Shown: in pieces, positions 45,901 to 57,900 of the stretch | Layout of the letters: every line of letters begins with the position of its first letter | Numbering within the stretch: position 1 is the first letter of the stretch | Position numbers and translations under genes: made by a program | Notes under the pieces: model-generated | What the model was told of the DNA's origin: nothing | The model's input: only the letters and a program-made list of their open reading frames with translations | Databases searched by the model: none | Assembly: GCA_917880885.1 (NCBI GenBank) | Contig: OU862913.1 | Coordinates: forward strand, 26,855,286 to 26,919,285 | Origin: Limnephilus marmoratus | Lineage: Eukaryota > Arthropoda > Insecta > Trichoptera > Limnephilidae | DNA length: 64,000 bases | Direction of reading: 5' to 3'

Positions 45901-48900
45901 ATATATATAGATATCTTTACAATTTACTGAAGTAGGAATTGACATTTATTAATATCTAGCTTTTTCCCGCGGCTTCGCTCGCATGGTGTAGGGGGGTTCC
46001 CACTCCACCTCCTCCTCCACCTCCCCCCTCCCCTCCCACCTCTCCTCTTCCCTCCCCCCATCCCCCCTCCCCCCCTCCCCCCTCCCCCATCTCTCCCTCC
46101 CGCTTTCAAAATTCAGATTTCAAACCTCGCGTGCCACCAATAGCCATTTTTTTATACAAATTTCATAATGCCAGAGCTCACCGGAAGTTTTATAAAAACC
46201 TTGTCCTGACAATAACGAATACACAAAAAAAACATTATCCAATTTGGTGCAGTCGTTCGAAAGTTATGCGCTTAGCAACACATTCAGCGATTCATTTTTA
46301 TATTATAGATTATGCACGGAAGCTAATGTAGTATCATACTGTGACAGCCGGCTAACTCGAGTGCTCATTCCATACAATTCACAACACAAATAATATTCTA
46401 TCCAAGACTTCCAACAACTAGTTATTATATCGATGGTTGAAGGCCGACAAACACCAAAACTAGGAGAAAAGGCTGTTACGCAATAATAAATACATATTGG
46501 TTTGAACATGTCTCACCTGGAACACAATCGGGCAATGGGATGTCCCACCTGCCATCATTGCGGCATTTCATACTGCCCAGTCTCTGTGTTGGAGAAAGCA
46601 TATGTCCTTTTTTACAAGCGAATTGTACAGAAGCACCGTAGAGCATATTCCTCCGGCAAGGGTTGCTCTCTACCTCGGGGGAGAAACACGCGTAATCTAC
46701 GGTGTAGGAGGAGAGCAGAGTGCAGGATTCTGGAAATATAACGCGCAACATCATTAGTCAACTAGATAATATACCAGGCATAACAATGACTAGAATGTCG
46801 ACAATGGCCTCATTTAGGCAGACCGCTTACCTGCTCTGGAAACTGTTCACGAGGACCAACGAGACAAAATTATATGTACGTAGCTCTATCCTACCGACTT
46901 TCTTCTAGATATGTCCAGAATGAACCATCTTTGGATCAGTACAGATGCACACATTACACACATTTCTTCAAACTGTTTCGTGGATGATTTGAAAATTCGG
47001 CTCTCTCGAGAGCATTCATTTCTACATTGCCGATGGTTATCTCTGTCACCGACAGCGGGATTGGTATATTTATGCCGACAGCATAGATTATTCTATCTCC
47101 CAGCTGGCGGGATATGAACATATTTAGCATCAATGAAGCTGCCTTTAAAGACAAGATCTATTACTTTTTGCGTAGTTGGTATAACTGTTTATTTTTATGT
47201 AATTCTCTTTTTCAAATATACTTAACCCCTCCGAAAATCGCCAATATGCACTTATAATGTCTTGAACGAAATGACATTTTACGAAAACTTTGTGTTATTA
47301 CCGCTTCACAATTAAAGCTCTATAAATGAAACATTTCTGAACGTAGCCGAATAGTAAAAACTGTTTTAGAAAGGTTACAAAATAAGCTTTCAAATTGTTA
47401 TATTACAAATAAATATTAACATTTGTAAATATTAAAATTTAGAATGCAAACATTAAAGATAGGTAAAAATGACTAACGTGATGTTTATATGTGAAAACGC
47501 TACTAAAATCACAGATTATGTAAACAACAATACTTATGCTGTTGTATAAGTGTGTAATAAACACTTTTGTCACCTCACTTTTTTATCATTTCACATAAAA
47601 ATATTTAATAAAAATTAACAATGTCGAGCGCCGGTAGTGAATTTGGCAGGAAAAAAATTATGTCAACTGCACGACTGACAGCATATTCTTGTTATGTATT
47701 TCTATGGACAACTTGATAGGGATGTACAGCTTGATCCACTATCGACCTTTTACTTTTTGTTTTAGGGATGTAACTAAAATAATAACGGAGTTAGAACGAT
47801 TTCGTAGCTATCGTATTTTTAAAGCATATATCTGCTTAAGTTGCGGACCGGTTAAGAACGCACCAAAATTAATAATTTTGTAATGTTTTTAAAACAAACA
47901 TTGAATTGAATTTATATTACATTAATAAGGCATCTCCTCTTTCAGGAAAAGATCCGGTCTGATGCTTCATTAACAATAAGAAAGAGTAGGCAATTACTTT
48001 TTTGCCCCAGCGTTTTCCAAAATACATCCCATCCATCAAAATATATTAGATCCTGAAAAGGTTACCAAACTTAGCTTCGGGGCTGCTTTACTTTGTAGCA
48101 CGATCGGGATAAGAGATATTATGTAGTTTGGGTTGATGGGCAAAATGTTAGCTGTCTAGGAGCCTCTTAGGATTTTTTTTTATATTAACTTTACAGGTAT
48201 GGGGGCTCCATCGAAGCCAGAGTTAAGTTAGCCTGCAGATACTTTAATAGTACACAACTGCTAACCCTGTACAAATCACAAGTGCGCCCCACGGTTGAAT
48301 TTGGCAACCACTTCTGTTCTGGAGCTCCAAAATACCTGAAAAAAACCCTCGACTCTGTGCAGAAACGGGCAGTCCGTCTGATAGATTCTCCTAATTTAAC
48401 AGACAGATTGCAATCTTTAAAGCACAGGCGTCGGGTGGGAATGCTATCCTTGTTCTACTGGTATTTCAATGGAAGATGGTCCGAGGAATTAGCGTCACTG
48501 ATCCCTTCGGCACCGGTGCATAGTCGGGAAATACGTTAAACCGTTAAACGCGTGCCCAACATATGTAAACGGTTGACATTGGTCACATGAGAACGGGTCG
48601 CTTCTTCGACTCGTTGTGTTCAACACCTCGGCTGTGGAACGATTTGCCGGCCTTTGTGTTTCCTCCTTCCTACAACATGGGTCTCTTCAAGACCAGTGTT
48701 CATTCCTTCCTCTCCACAAAAAGACCCTCCACACAGCATCTCAGGTGACATAGGCCCTGAAAAAAATTATTTTACTCAAGACCTCCTGTGTGGAGTTAAG
48801 GAAAAAAAAACACAGGAGGCCCTGACAAAAATAATTTCCCTGAGGGTCTATGTCATAAGTGAAGTGCTGTGTGGAGAGTCTTTTTGAAGAGAGGAAGGAG

Positions 48901-51900
48901 TGAACATGGGTCTTCAAGAGACCCAAGTTGTAGGAGAGAGGAAACACAGTGGACAGCAAATTCATTCCACGGCTGAGCTGTTCCACTGATGAACTCAAGA
49001 AGTAGTCGTAGAAGCGACCCGACCTCACATGTTAGCACGCATTTGGCGTGTTTCTCGACTATGCACCGGTGCCGAAGGGATCAATGATGCTAGTTCCCCG
49101 GAGCATCTTCCATTGTAATACCGGTAGAATAAGGACAGCGTACCTACCTGACGCCTGTGCTCTAAAGATTGCAATCCGTTTGTTAAGAAAGGGGAATCTA
49201 TCAAACTGACCGTTTCGCACAAAGTCAAGGGTTTTTTTTTCAGATATTTTGGGACTAAAGACCAGAGGTGACTACCAAATTCAATATTGAGGCATACTTG
49301 CGATTTGTGCAGGGTCAGCAGTTGTGTACTATACCCTGTACGGTACGCCCAGTTTTTGAGAGGCTAACTTGATTCTGGCTTCGATGGAGCCCAGAGTCAC
49401 TTAGAGTTATGTCAAGCATATTAATGGAAGGCGTGTTGTGAAGATTGCTTCCATTGAAGGAGACTAGATTGTCATTTCGAACCCTTTTAGCCGTAAACAG
49501 ACATGATTGGGTCTTTGAAACATTAATTCAACTAGGTTCTTTGAGGAAACTCTCTCGAGGTAACCGTCCATTCTTTGCTTCAAAGCCCTCCCGGTTTCTG
49601 TTGGGAGTTTGTGCACCCTTGGGCTTATTCCAGTACTAATACTAGCACTGTGTCAGACAGCCTAACATCAAACTAAAGGATTTTACGAAACACAATAGAA
49701 ATAGAAGTCTCTACTTACTGTAGCATTTTGGCTGCGCTGACCACTCGTTATTCTCTTCGCACACGGAATAATTTTTGCTTGTACTCAGATGAAAGCGCTT
49801 GCCTATACAATAATAAGTTATTATTGTAAACGTCTCTACGAAAGCTCCCGGTTCAATGGTCTTATTGTAATTTGGAACCACGTACATTCCGTGACGAGGG
49901 ATCGGCGGCAGGGCACAACCGGAGTCGGAGCTGTGGAAAATAAAACATGGTATTATTATTCAACTCAATACCGTCATAAAATGTCCATCTTACCAATAGA
50001 GCGATTGTGGTCAAAAATGGATCACTTTTTCTTACCATTTGTAAAACATTTATTATAATTACTCAAAACATTTCCATGGCCAACCATTTTTTTTTAAATC
50101 GAAGCAATTGAAATGTTTTATCTATAATGATAATAGATATCGCAAATCCAAACTTCGTAGATTATTTTAGAACGATGTTAAAAACTAATTTTGAAATTTT
50201 TTTTTCACGCCGAATTTTTGATCAGCAGTTTACGGTAAAAATTAAGTCCCTTTTCCATAGATATACATCTTCATTATCAAATATACCACAGACAACACAC
50301 AGAAATCGAAAATATTCTATGTTGACTCGAAAAAATACCCCTCACGGCAATTTCAAAGTCACAAACACGAAGGATTTGCGCGGTTATAAACATTACGATT
50401 TTTTTATAAATCCTACGAATATGAGATGAACGGAAAAATACAGGTTAATTTATTGGCTATATAGCACTATAATAAGTTTTTATGTCTCCATTTTAAAATT
50501 CGATTTAATGATTATTTTAATGTAGGTGAAAAATTTTAAAAATGATCTCGTGGGAAATCTCGAGCAATCGAGGCAAATATATTTATTTCGCATACTCGCT
50601 CCTGTGGTTAAAATAATTGCACAACAGCAAGCGTTGACGTAGAAGATGTGAAACATATGGGATGTGAAAATTAGAAGTTCTTCAAAGTTTAAAATTGTTT
50701 TTCAATATTTTGGTTACTGGTGAGGAATGACAAATACAAGATAATCAAACTGAATATCGTGAGATCGGAATTGTAAATTGTTAAGGAAGATCGATCTCAC
50801 GACTTGTTTAGTTGTCTGAATAGATATGAACCATCTTGTAACTGACAAGGTGAATTGAACCAAAGATATGCCCAAATTTCGGCCGTTTTTTGACGGTCGA
50901 TAAAAAAAATATCAATATTTCAGCCTTACATTTTTTTAAATAAATGTATTTATATTTTAAGAATTCACAAAAAAAAAATTAAAATATATATATTTCACGA
51001 AGTTACACGCTGTTGAAGTAGAGAGGGAAAAAAAATGTGTCCATCTTGTCACTACTTCAACCCTTCTGGTCATCTGAAAAATAAAAAAAAGTTAGATTCT
51101 TTATCAGTACAAATGTAATTATGGCAGGAACCAACAAAAATGAAAAAAAGCAATTTTCTCGCAAAATGGCGGCTACAAAAAAAAAAAAGATTTTTTCAGC
51201 TATTTTTTGACCTATCAGAATTTTTAAAAGTGGTGAAATTTTTTATTTTTATTTTTGTTGGTTCCTACCATAGAGGGATATATAAAGAAAATTCATGGCA
51301 AATTTCAAGAAAATCGGTCAATTAGAACTTGAGATTTCGTGACACACGTTCCGAAAAAAGTAGTTTTGAGAAAAACGCGGTTAAGGGCCTTTAACCAGCC
51401 AGCGGCCGAGAATCAAATTTAGTTGAAAGATGTTCTTACGATTGTACAGGGCGGTTAATTATTCTCCGAACCAACTTTTTTAAAATTATAACTCAATATC
51501 GATTTTATTTCATTCGAAATTTGCTTTAATTTATACCTACATCCAAAAATGCTAAAAGACGTGATGATAAAACTAATAAAATTATGTACTTTTTGTAATT
51601 AATTTTTGATCATAAGTATTTATAATTTTTCAATAATGTTTAAGCAAAATAATGTAAAAAAAAATCAAAATAATATATTAGTTTGTAAAACTGTAAATAA
51701 ATAGACATACTGAAGTATTTTCGTCACAAAGCACGTGTGCGGATATTTTTTTAATGATTTCATTTAAATTAAAATTAAAATTCTGAAACATAGCTTTCCC
51801 AGATAACTATTGATTTATTTTACTACATGATAATACGATTTGAAATGTTTGTTTATTGTTTATTGTGTGAAAATTTAACAAATCTGCCTACGACCTGTGG

Positions 51901-54900
51901 TATGACCTTATTATACTTAAAATAAACATTTTTTCTCAAAATTTAAAACATACCTTTAACAGATAAAAGAACAATCTTTCAAAATTAATTTATAATTTTT
52001 TGTGGAAAAGAGTCAATATGTCAAAAATTTGATTTAAAAATGTCATATTTCCGGTTTTCTCTGGTTATTCCCTCAGAAGTTTTGTTCTATTTAGATTCTA
52101 GTTGGATTTCGTATAAACCGGTCCAACTAAATTGGATATAACTTTTAAAATAATTTGAATTTTTGAAGAAGATATTCTTGAATATCTAAACTATCAAAAT
52201 ATGAAGAATTTTTTTTTTTTTTCTGGACTAGAATACCTTCTTAATTAGTTCCACACAGGAGATCTTGGGGAAAAAATCCCTCAGGGGCTCATGTCATCTT
52301 TGGGGATACTGTGTGGAGGGTCTTTTTAGGGAAAGTAAGGGGTGGAAGTTTTTGAAAAGGAAAGCTAAAAGGATTGGAATTGGGAGTCAATGTGTCCGGG
52401 AGTGACGGACGTACGAATCTATCTCCCCCACTGCAGCGCAAAGTGATAGGTGGAGATAGTCCTGCTGGAGAGCAGTCTCCAAATTGATATGACAATACTT
52501 GTAGGTTTATGTTTCCCAATGACATGACCAGCGAAGGAACAGGAGTGGGTTTCCCAATGCTATGACACTAGTGAATGCAGCTACTAATATCCTTTAAAAC
52601 TTTAGATGCTTCTTGCAACATGTTTCAGGAATCCTCTTGGTCTCCAACCAAGCCTGTGCAGTAAGTCTCGGTACAACTACAGGGATTCCCCATTTCCAGT
52701 GACATCTCGCACTGTGAATTGGCTCCCTTTTTCAGATATTTTGGCTTTTTTGTGTAGAACAAATTCATGAAAAATAATAATTTGCTAAAAAAAAAAATTA
52801 TGATTTTAAAGATTATTTTATTCATTTTGATTTTTAATTTTACGAGTAAAATCTCAAATTAGAATTGAATATAGACACCTTAGCTCGGTTGGTAGAGCAC
52901 TTGCCATGTAAGCTAAGGGTCCTGGGTTTGAGTCCCAGAGGTGCCAATATCTTTTTCTGATTTTTCTGTCTCCAGATTTTCGATTGAGTTTCACTAACAT
53001 TGTTATCATTTAATTAAATGCAGGGTGTCCCAAAAGAAAGTTGATATTTAGTGGATCTGTTTAAAAAAAAGTAAGGGTTCTATCGAAAAAATCTTTATTA
53101 AATACTAAAATACACAATTTGGGAATTTATTTCTGAAAAATAATATCGTCCAAATGTAAACCCTCACGTTCGCAGCATTCATTTAATCGAAGAGAAAAAT
53201 TTCTTATGACGGCTCGCCAGGTAGGCTTCGTGATGGCTGCCATTTCGTGACGGATATTTTCTTTTAATTGCATCAGGGAAGTCGGATTTTTGGCGTACAC
53301 TTAAGATTTGAGATAACCCCACAGGAAAAAGTTCATAGGGGTTAGGTCAGGACCACGAGGAGGCCAATTTATATCACCTCTCCTGGAGATCAATTTTCCA
53401 GGGAAAATTTCACGAACTCGTGGCAGAGACATATTGGACGTATGTAATGTTGCTCCGTCTTGCTGGAACCATGTTCTTTGGTTATAGCCAGTAAGTTTGT
53501 AGGGTGCAGCATTAGGTTTTTGTGCAAAATGCTGTGTAACAACGATCTATGCACATTTAAAGCACTTGCGCGCTTCCAAATCGAAAAGTTTGAATCGTCA
53601 CGAAAAGACTGATAAACACTCTCTACGTTTTCTACCGTTCTCGATGACCTTGGTCGCCCGGATTTTGGTTTTGCCAGCGTTGTACCGATCTTTTCAAATT
53701 TTTTTACCCATTTTCGAATGAGAGGAATGCTTGGTGCATCATTGAATTGATGAAAACCTCAAATATTGCAGAATCTCTACGCGCTACAGTCGCCGAATCA
53801 CAATTTTTGTATAACTCACGCACGCACAATGCGTGGTCGCTCCCGAGAAATGCTTCATAGCGACTAAATTCCCAAGAGTCAGACTACTGATTGACATTGA
53901 CATACGATATGACATAGGAAAAGTTACGTTCACACAGAAAGCAAAACAAATATCAACTTTCTTTTGGGACACCCTGTATTATAATTTGAGATTTTACTCA
54001 TAAAGTAAAAATATTATAATTTGAAATTTTACTTATAAAGTAAAAATATATGTAAATATTCATCCTAGACTTGCAGAAAAGTCAATAGATGTCGCGTATT
54101 AAAAAAAAAATGGAAAAAAAAATATCCAGACACTATCTAGATAGCATTTAGTTCGAGTTGAATCTTGCAATCATAATATATAAAGAAAGCAGCCAATAAT
54201 ATGTGCGTTAAGAAAATGAAGATAATGTTGGTAGTTCTTAGTCGAAGCATGATACAGTTAAAGGCGACCGAATTGAATATAGACACCTTCGCTCCGTTGG
54301 TAGATTTGATGTTAATTATTAACGGATTGAGAACTTACCTGGCAACAGGAATGTTTGCCGCTTCCACTGAAAAACCAAAATAAAACTGAATTAAAATACA
54401 ATATTATTAATATTTCTATTTTTGACACTGCTAATTCGAGGTAGGTTTCCATTATAATAATACTAGCAGACCCGGCCACACGTTGCTGTGGCTAGTGAAT
54501 GCATCATTCACAAGTTTGTACCTGTATTTATAACAGTAGAACATGGAAAGAAATGTATTAAAATAATTACACAAACCCGCTAGACAAACTCTGCGTAGCC
54601 AAACAAACCATTCAAAAACGTCGGCTGTTTTTTAAAGTAAAGATAACATACACAAGCCCGCGATGAAATGCAAGTTTATTTTAGAGAATTTATTTAATAA
54701 GATTGGTACTTCCGACAAATGTCATATTTGATTGTCTATTAGTTAAAAAAGGAACATTCCGTATTATCCGTGCATCAAACTTCCACAACACGAACGTTCC
54801 GTATTATCCGTGAGGTGGACTAACTGCATATTTACCATTATTTATTATCTAGGTTACAAATAAATTCGTAAAGAGCTTTGTAATAAATATAAGAGATAGC

Positions 54901-57900
54901 AGCCAAAATATGGGAGAAATATTATTAATTTTGAATTTTAAATATTTGATTAACAAAAATGATGTAGAAATAGGTCTCAATGACCGAGTTGGTTAAGGCG
55001 CTGTCTAGTAAGAAGAGATTCTGGATTCCGTTCCTAGTTGGGATTGTTAATTTTTTTTTATTTTGTTGTGCTGTGTTCTGTTTCATATACAGTATATAGA
55101 ATATAACTCTACGTTATGGTCTCCCTTTTACAATATTCTTTCTGACAACATTGAAAAGATTCAACACTAGTTCCTAAGGTATATACACAATAAATTGCAT
55201 ATGCCTGTACAAAACATTAAATATAATTACCAACTGGATAAAATAAAAATATAGTCCATTTAAAAACTTTCAGAAAGAAGAATAAACACAGATTTAATAC
55301 TATTATGTAAAATACTGCATTAAAAAATTGACTGTCCTGAATTACTTCAATTAATCAACATCCATATTCCCAAAAGATCTTGCCTGCATCTACTACCCTT
55401 TTACTGTAACAACACCAGGACACTGTCTTACCAAAATTCTCCGATTCCGAGACTTCATAGTCTCGTAAATAAATATTCTGATCTGAGAGATATATTTCAC
55501 CTTAAAAATAATCAGTACAAATATTAATTATTTCAATTCTTTTCTATTTATGAGTCGTTCAATTTCTATATCCGCTATATCAACTTCCACTGATTCGGAG
55601 AAAACCGCAAAAAACTGTCACATCTCTAGCGTAAATAAAAAATTGCATTTTTTATTTTTATATAATGAATTGGAGTAATATACATTCGAAAAGTGTTCAT
55701 TTGTCAATGTATGTCTAGAAATATTTAAGTAATTTGGATAAATAAAATGGATATATCGGATTTTGATACTCACTTTGTGATTTGTATGGAATATAGAAGC
55801 TTTTGAAAATCAACTGACCTGAGGGGCGTATTTCTACACCCACTATCTTGGCAAAATAACTGCTCATGATTGGTTGAATTCCGAAACAGCGGGTTTTGAT
55901 AGTAACTTCTTGAATGATATAGCGGGTTTTGTTTCTCACTTGCAGTTTTAACATGGTTTTTGGTCGTGATAAGGGAGGTTTTGAAACTCAATTTTAGGTT
56001 AGTCTTGTTCCTCTTGTATTGAAATTATAGGACTCTTATGTGAAACTTCTTATCATTTTTATCTATGTTTTGTATTATATGTTTTTGTTGTTTACATTTT
56101 TTTTCATTGAATTATATTTTTTTATTGTTTTAATTTTCAAGTATTTTAAATAAATGTGATAGGTAGGTACTCAACTTATAAATTAGAATGTAAAAGCCCA
56201 TCAGGGCGTGTAATAAATAAATAAAAATATGCAATATTTTTTTATTCCGGTTACTGAATTACTTATTACTAAAGACCGGATTATATGCAACAAAAACAGC
56301 CCAAAATATGCATGCAAATATGCAATAAAATTAGCTAAAATATGCATGAAAATCCATAAAAAGGGCCAAAATATGCAACATGGAATAATACAGAAAGTTA
56401 TATTTTTAAATATTTTTTATTTTAGTACCTAAGCTATTAGTTCTCAAGGATAACAATCGTATTTTCGAAAATATCAATTACAAAATGTATTTAACAACGA
56501 AATTTACAATTTACCTTGTCTTAAAACGTGTACGACTAAGTATTGTTCTAAATGTAACTAACTAACCATCACGCCGTTTCGCCGCAGGGGTAGGCAGAGA
56601 GGACGGACCGCCAAACAACTCCATCTTGGCACAAACTCCTTGCCTCGTTACATTCATACATCATCTCATACAGGGGCGGATCAAGGATAGTTTTCTGGGG
56701 GGGGCACAATGGGCGGACGGGCAAAAAAATCAACAATTACTGTTAGGATTTTTTCTGGGGGGGGGGGGGGGGGGGGCACAAGAGGCGTACGCAAAAATCA
56801 ACAATTACTGTTAGGATTTTTTTTCTGGGCGGGCACAAGGGCCAGACGGGCAAAAAAATCAACAATTACTGTTAGGATTTTTTTTCTGGGGGGGGCCCAA
56901 GAGGCGTACGCAAAAATCAACAATTACTGTTAGAATTTTTTCTGGGGGGGGCCCAAGAGGCGTACGCAAAAATCAACAATTACTGTTAGGATTTTTTTTC
57001 TGGGCGGGCGCAAGGGGCAGACGGGCAAAAAATCAACAATTACTGATAGAAATAAACTTGAAGTATCATACTTCAAGTTTATTTCTACAAGCTCAAGTAT
57101 GTATAGGAAGGTTTATGAAAGTGTCAAAACAATAGAAAAGTTTAATGTTTAATAAAGACAGTTTGCTATACTGTGATGGAATCTCCACAGTACACAAAAA
57201 TACCGTCTGGGGGGGGGCACGTGCCCCGTGCCCCCCACCTTAATCCGCCCTTGATCTCATACATGCTCTTCTATTATTCCGACTCTTCACATGGCCTGAT
57301 ACAAGTATCGGATTCACTTGGTCGTGCCATGTCTTCCTCGGGCGTCCCCGAATTCTTCTACCATTCACATTTGCGTCATATATTCTCCTTACACTCCTTT
57401 CCCCGTTTATTCGCTCTACATGCCCAAACCATCTAAGGGTCCCTTTCTTGTTCTAAATGTTCTGTAGACAAATGGTGTCTACGATCGCTTAATATATTTT
57501 GTAAGCGGAAAAAGAGCGTTCTACGTCTACTGATGTGACTGGACAGAATTTAAATTTGGTGCGATTTTTAAACTTATTGTGACGGGCAAAATTTCACCTG
57601 CCCCGTTGATGAAGCTATCAATTTGGAACAAGGGTTCAAACCCTGGGTTATTGTTCAGTAAGTTTTCAGACTTTTCTTTGAGCTTACTCGGAAATAGTTT
57701 TGGCAACGAGGAATTCATAAGGCGAATTTTTTTCGTAACCTAAATAGATTCATTCAACGCCAATCCATGAGTTTCAAGCGTTTTCACTAGCCGCGGAGCG
57801 ATCAGTTCACTAGCCGAGCACTTTTTATAATGTCACTATGTGAAAGATGAACGAGATCGAGCGTAAATATGCAAGATTTCCATTTTTTTTCTAAAATATG

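Larger units (their letters stand above)
44110..45911 (-). mobile_element. Helitron, 1.8 kb, internally deleted
   Basis: Minus-strand 5' end TCTATATATATAAAAAATTA after an A; 3' end GTGGTCGGGTTCAGCTAG before a T, matching the A-TC...CTAG-T insertion rule. Contains the front part of a Helitron protein and lacks Rep and most of the helicase. Confidence 0.85.
52861..54035 (+). mobile_element. T1 tRNA-derived SINE split by a mariner relic
   Basis: A box TTAGCTCGGTTGGTAGAGCA, B box GGTCCTGGGTTTGAGTCCC, tail to TTTAATTAAAT; the tail resumes at 53976 as TATTATAATTTGAGATTTTA. The interruption is exactly the mariner element. Confidence 0.8.

Noticed and set aside
45924..46109. Gly/Arg-rich minus-strand ORF
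   Set aside because: It is the translation of a homopurine tract in the mini-Helitron.
46954..47154. Minus-strand ORF near exon 4 as an extra protease exon
   Set aside because: No domain motif, no suitable splice borders, and the other strand matches a LINE tail.
52861..52950. tRNA gene
   Set aside because: Same SINE family as 4126; tail sequence is shared with three other copies.
55715..55991. Minus-strand ORFs upstream of exon 2 as LDLa or other module exons
   Set aside because: They lack the six-cysteine LDLa pattern and contain short internal repeats.
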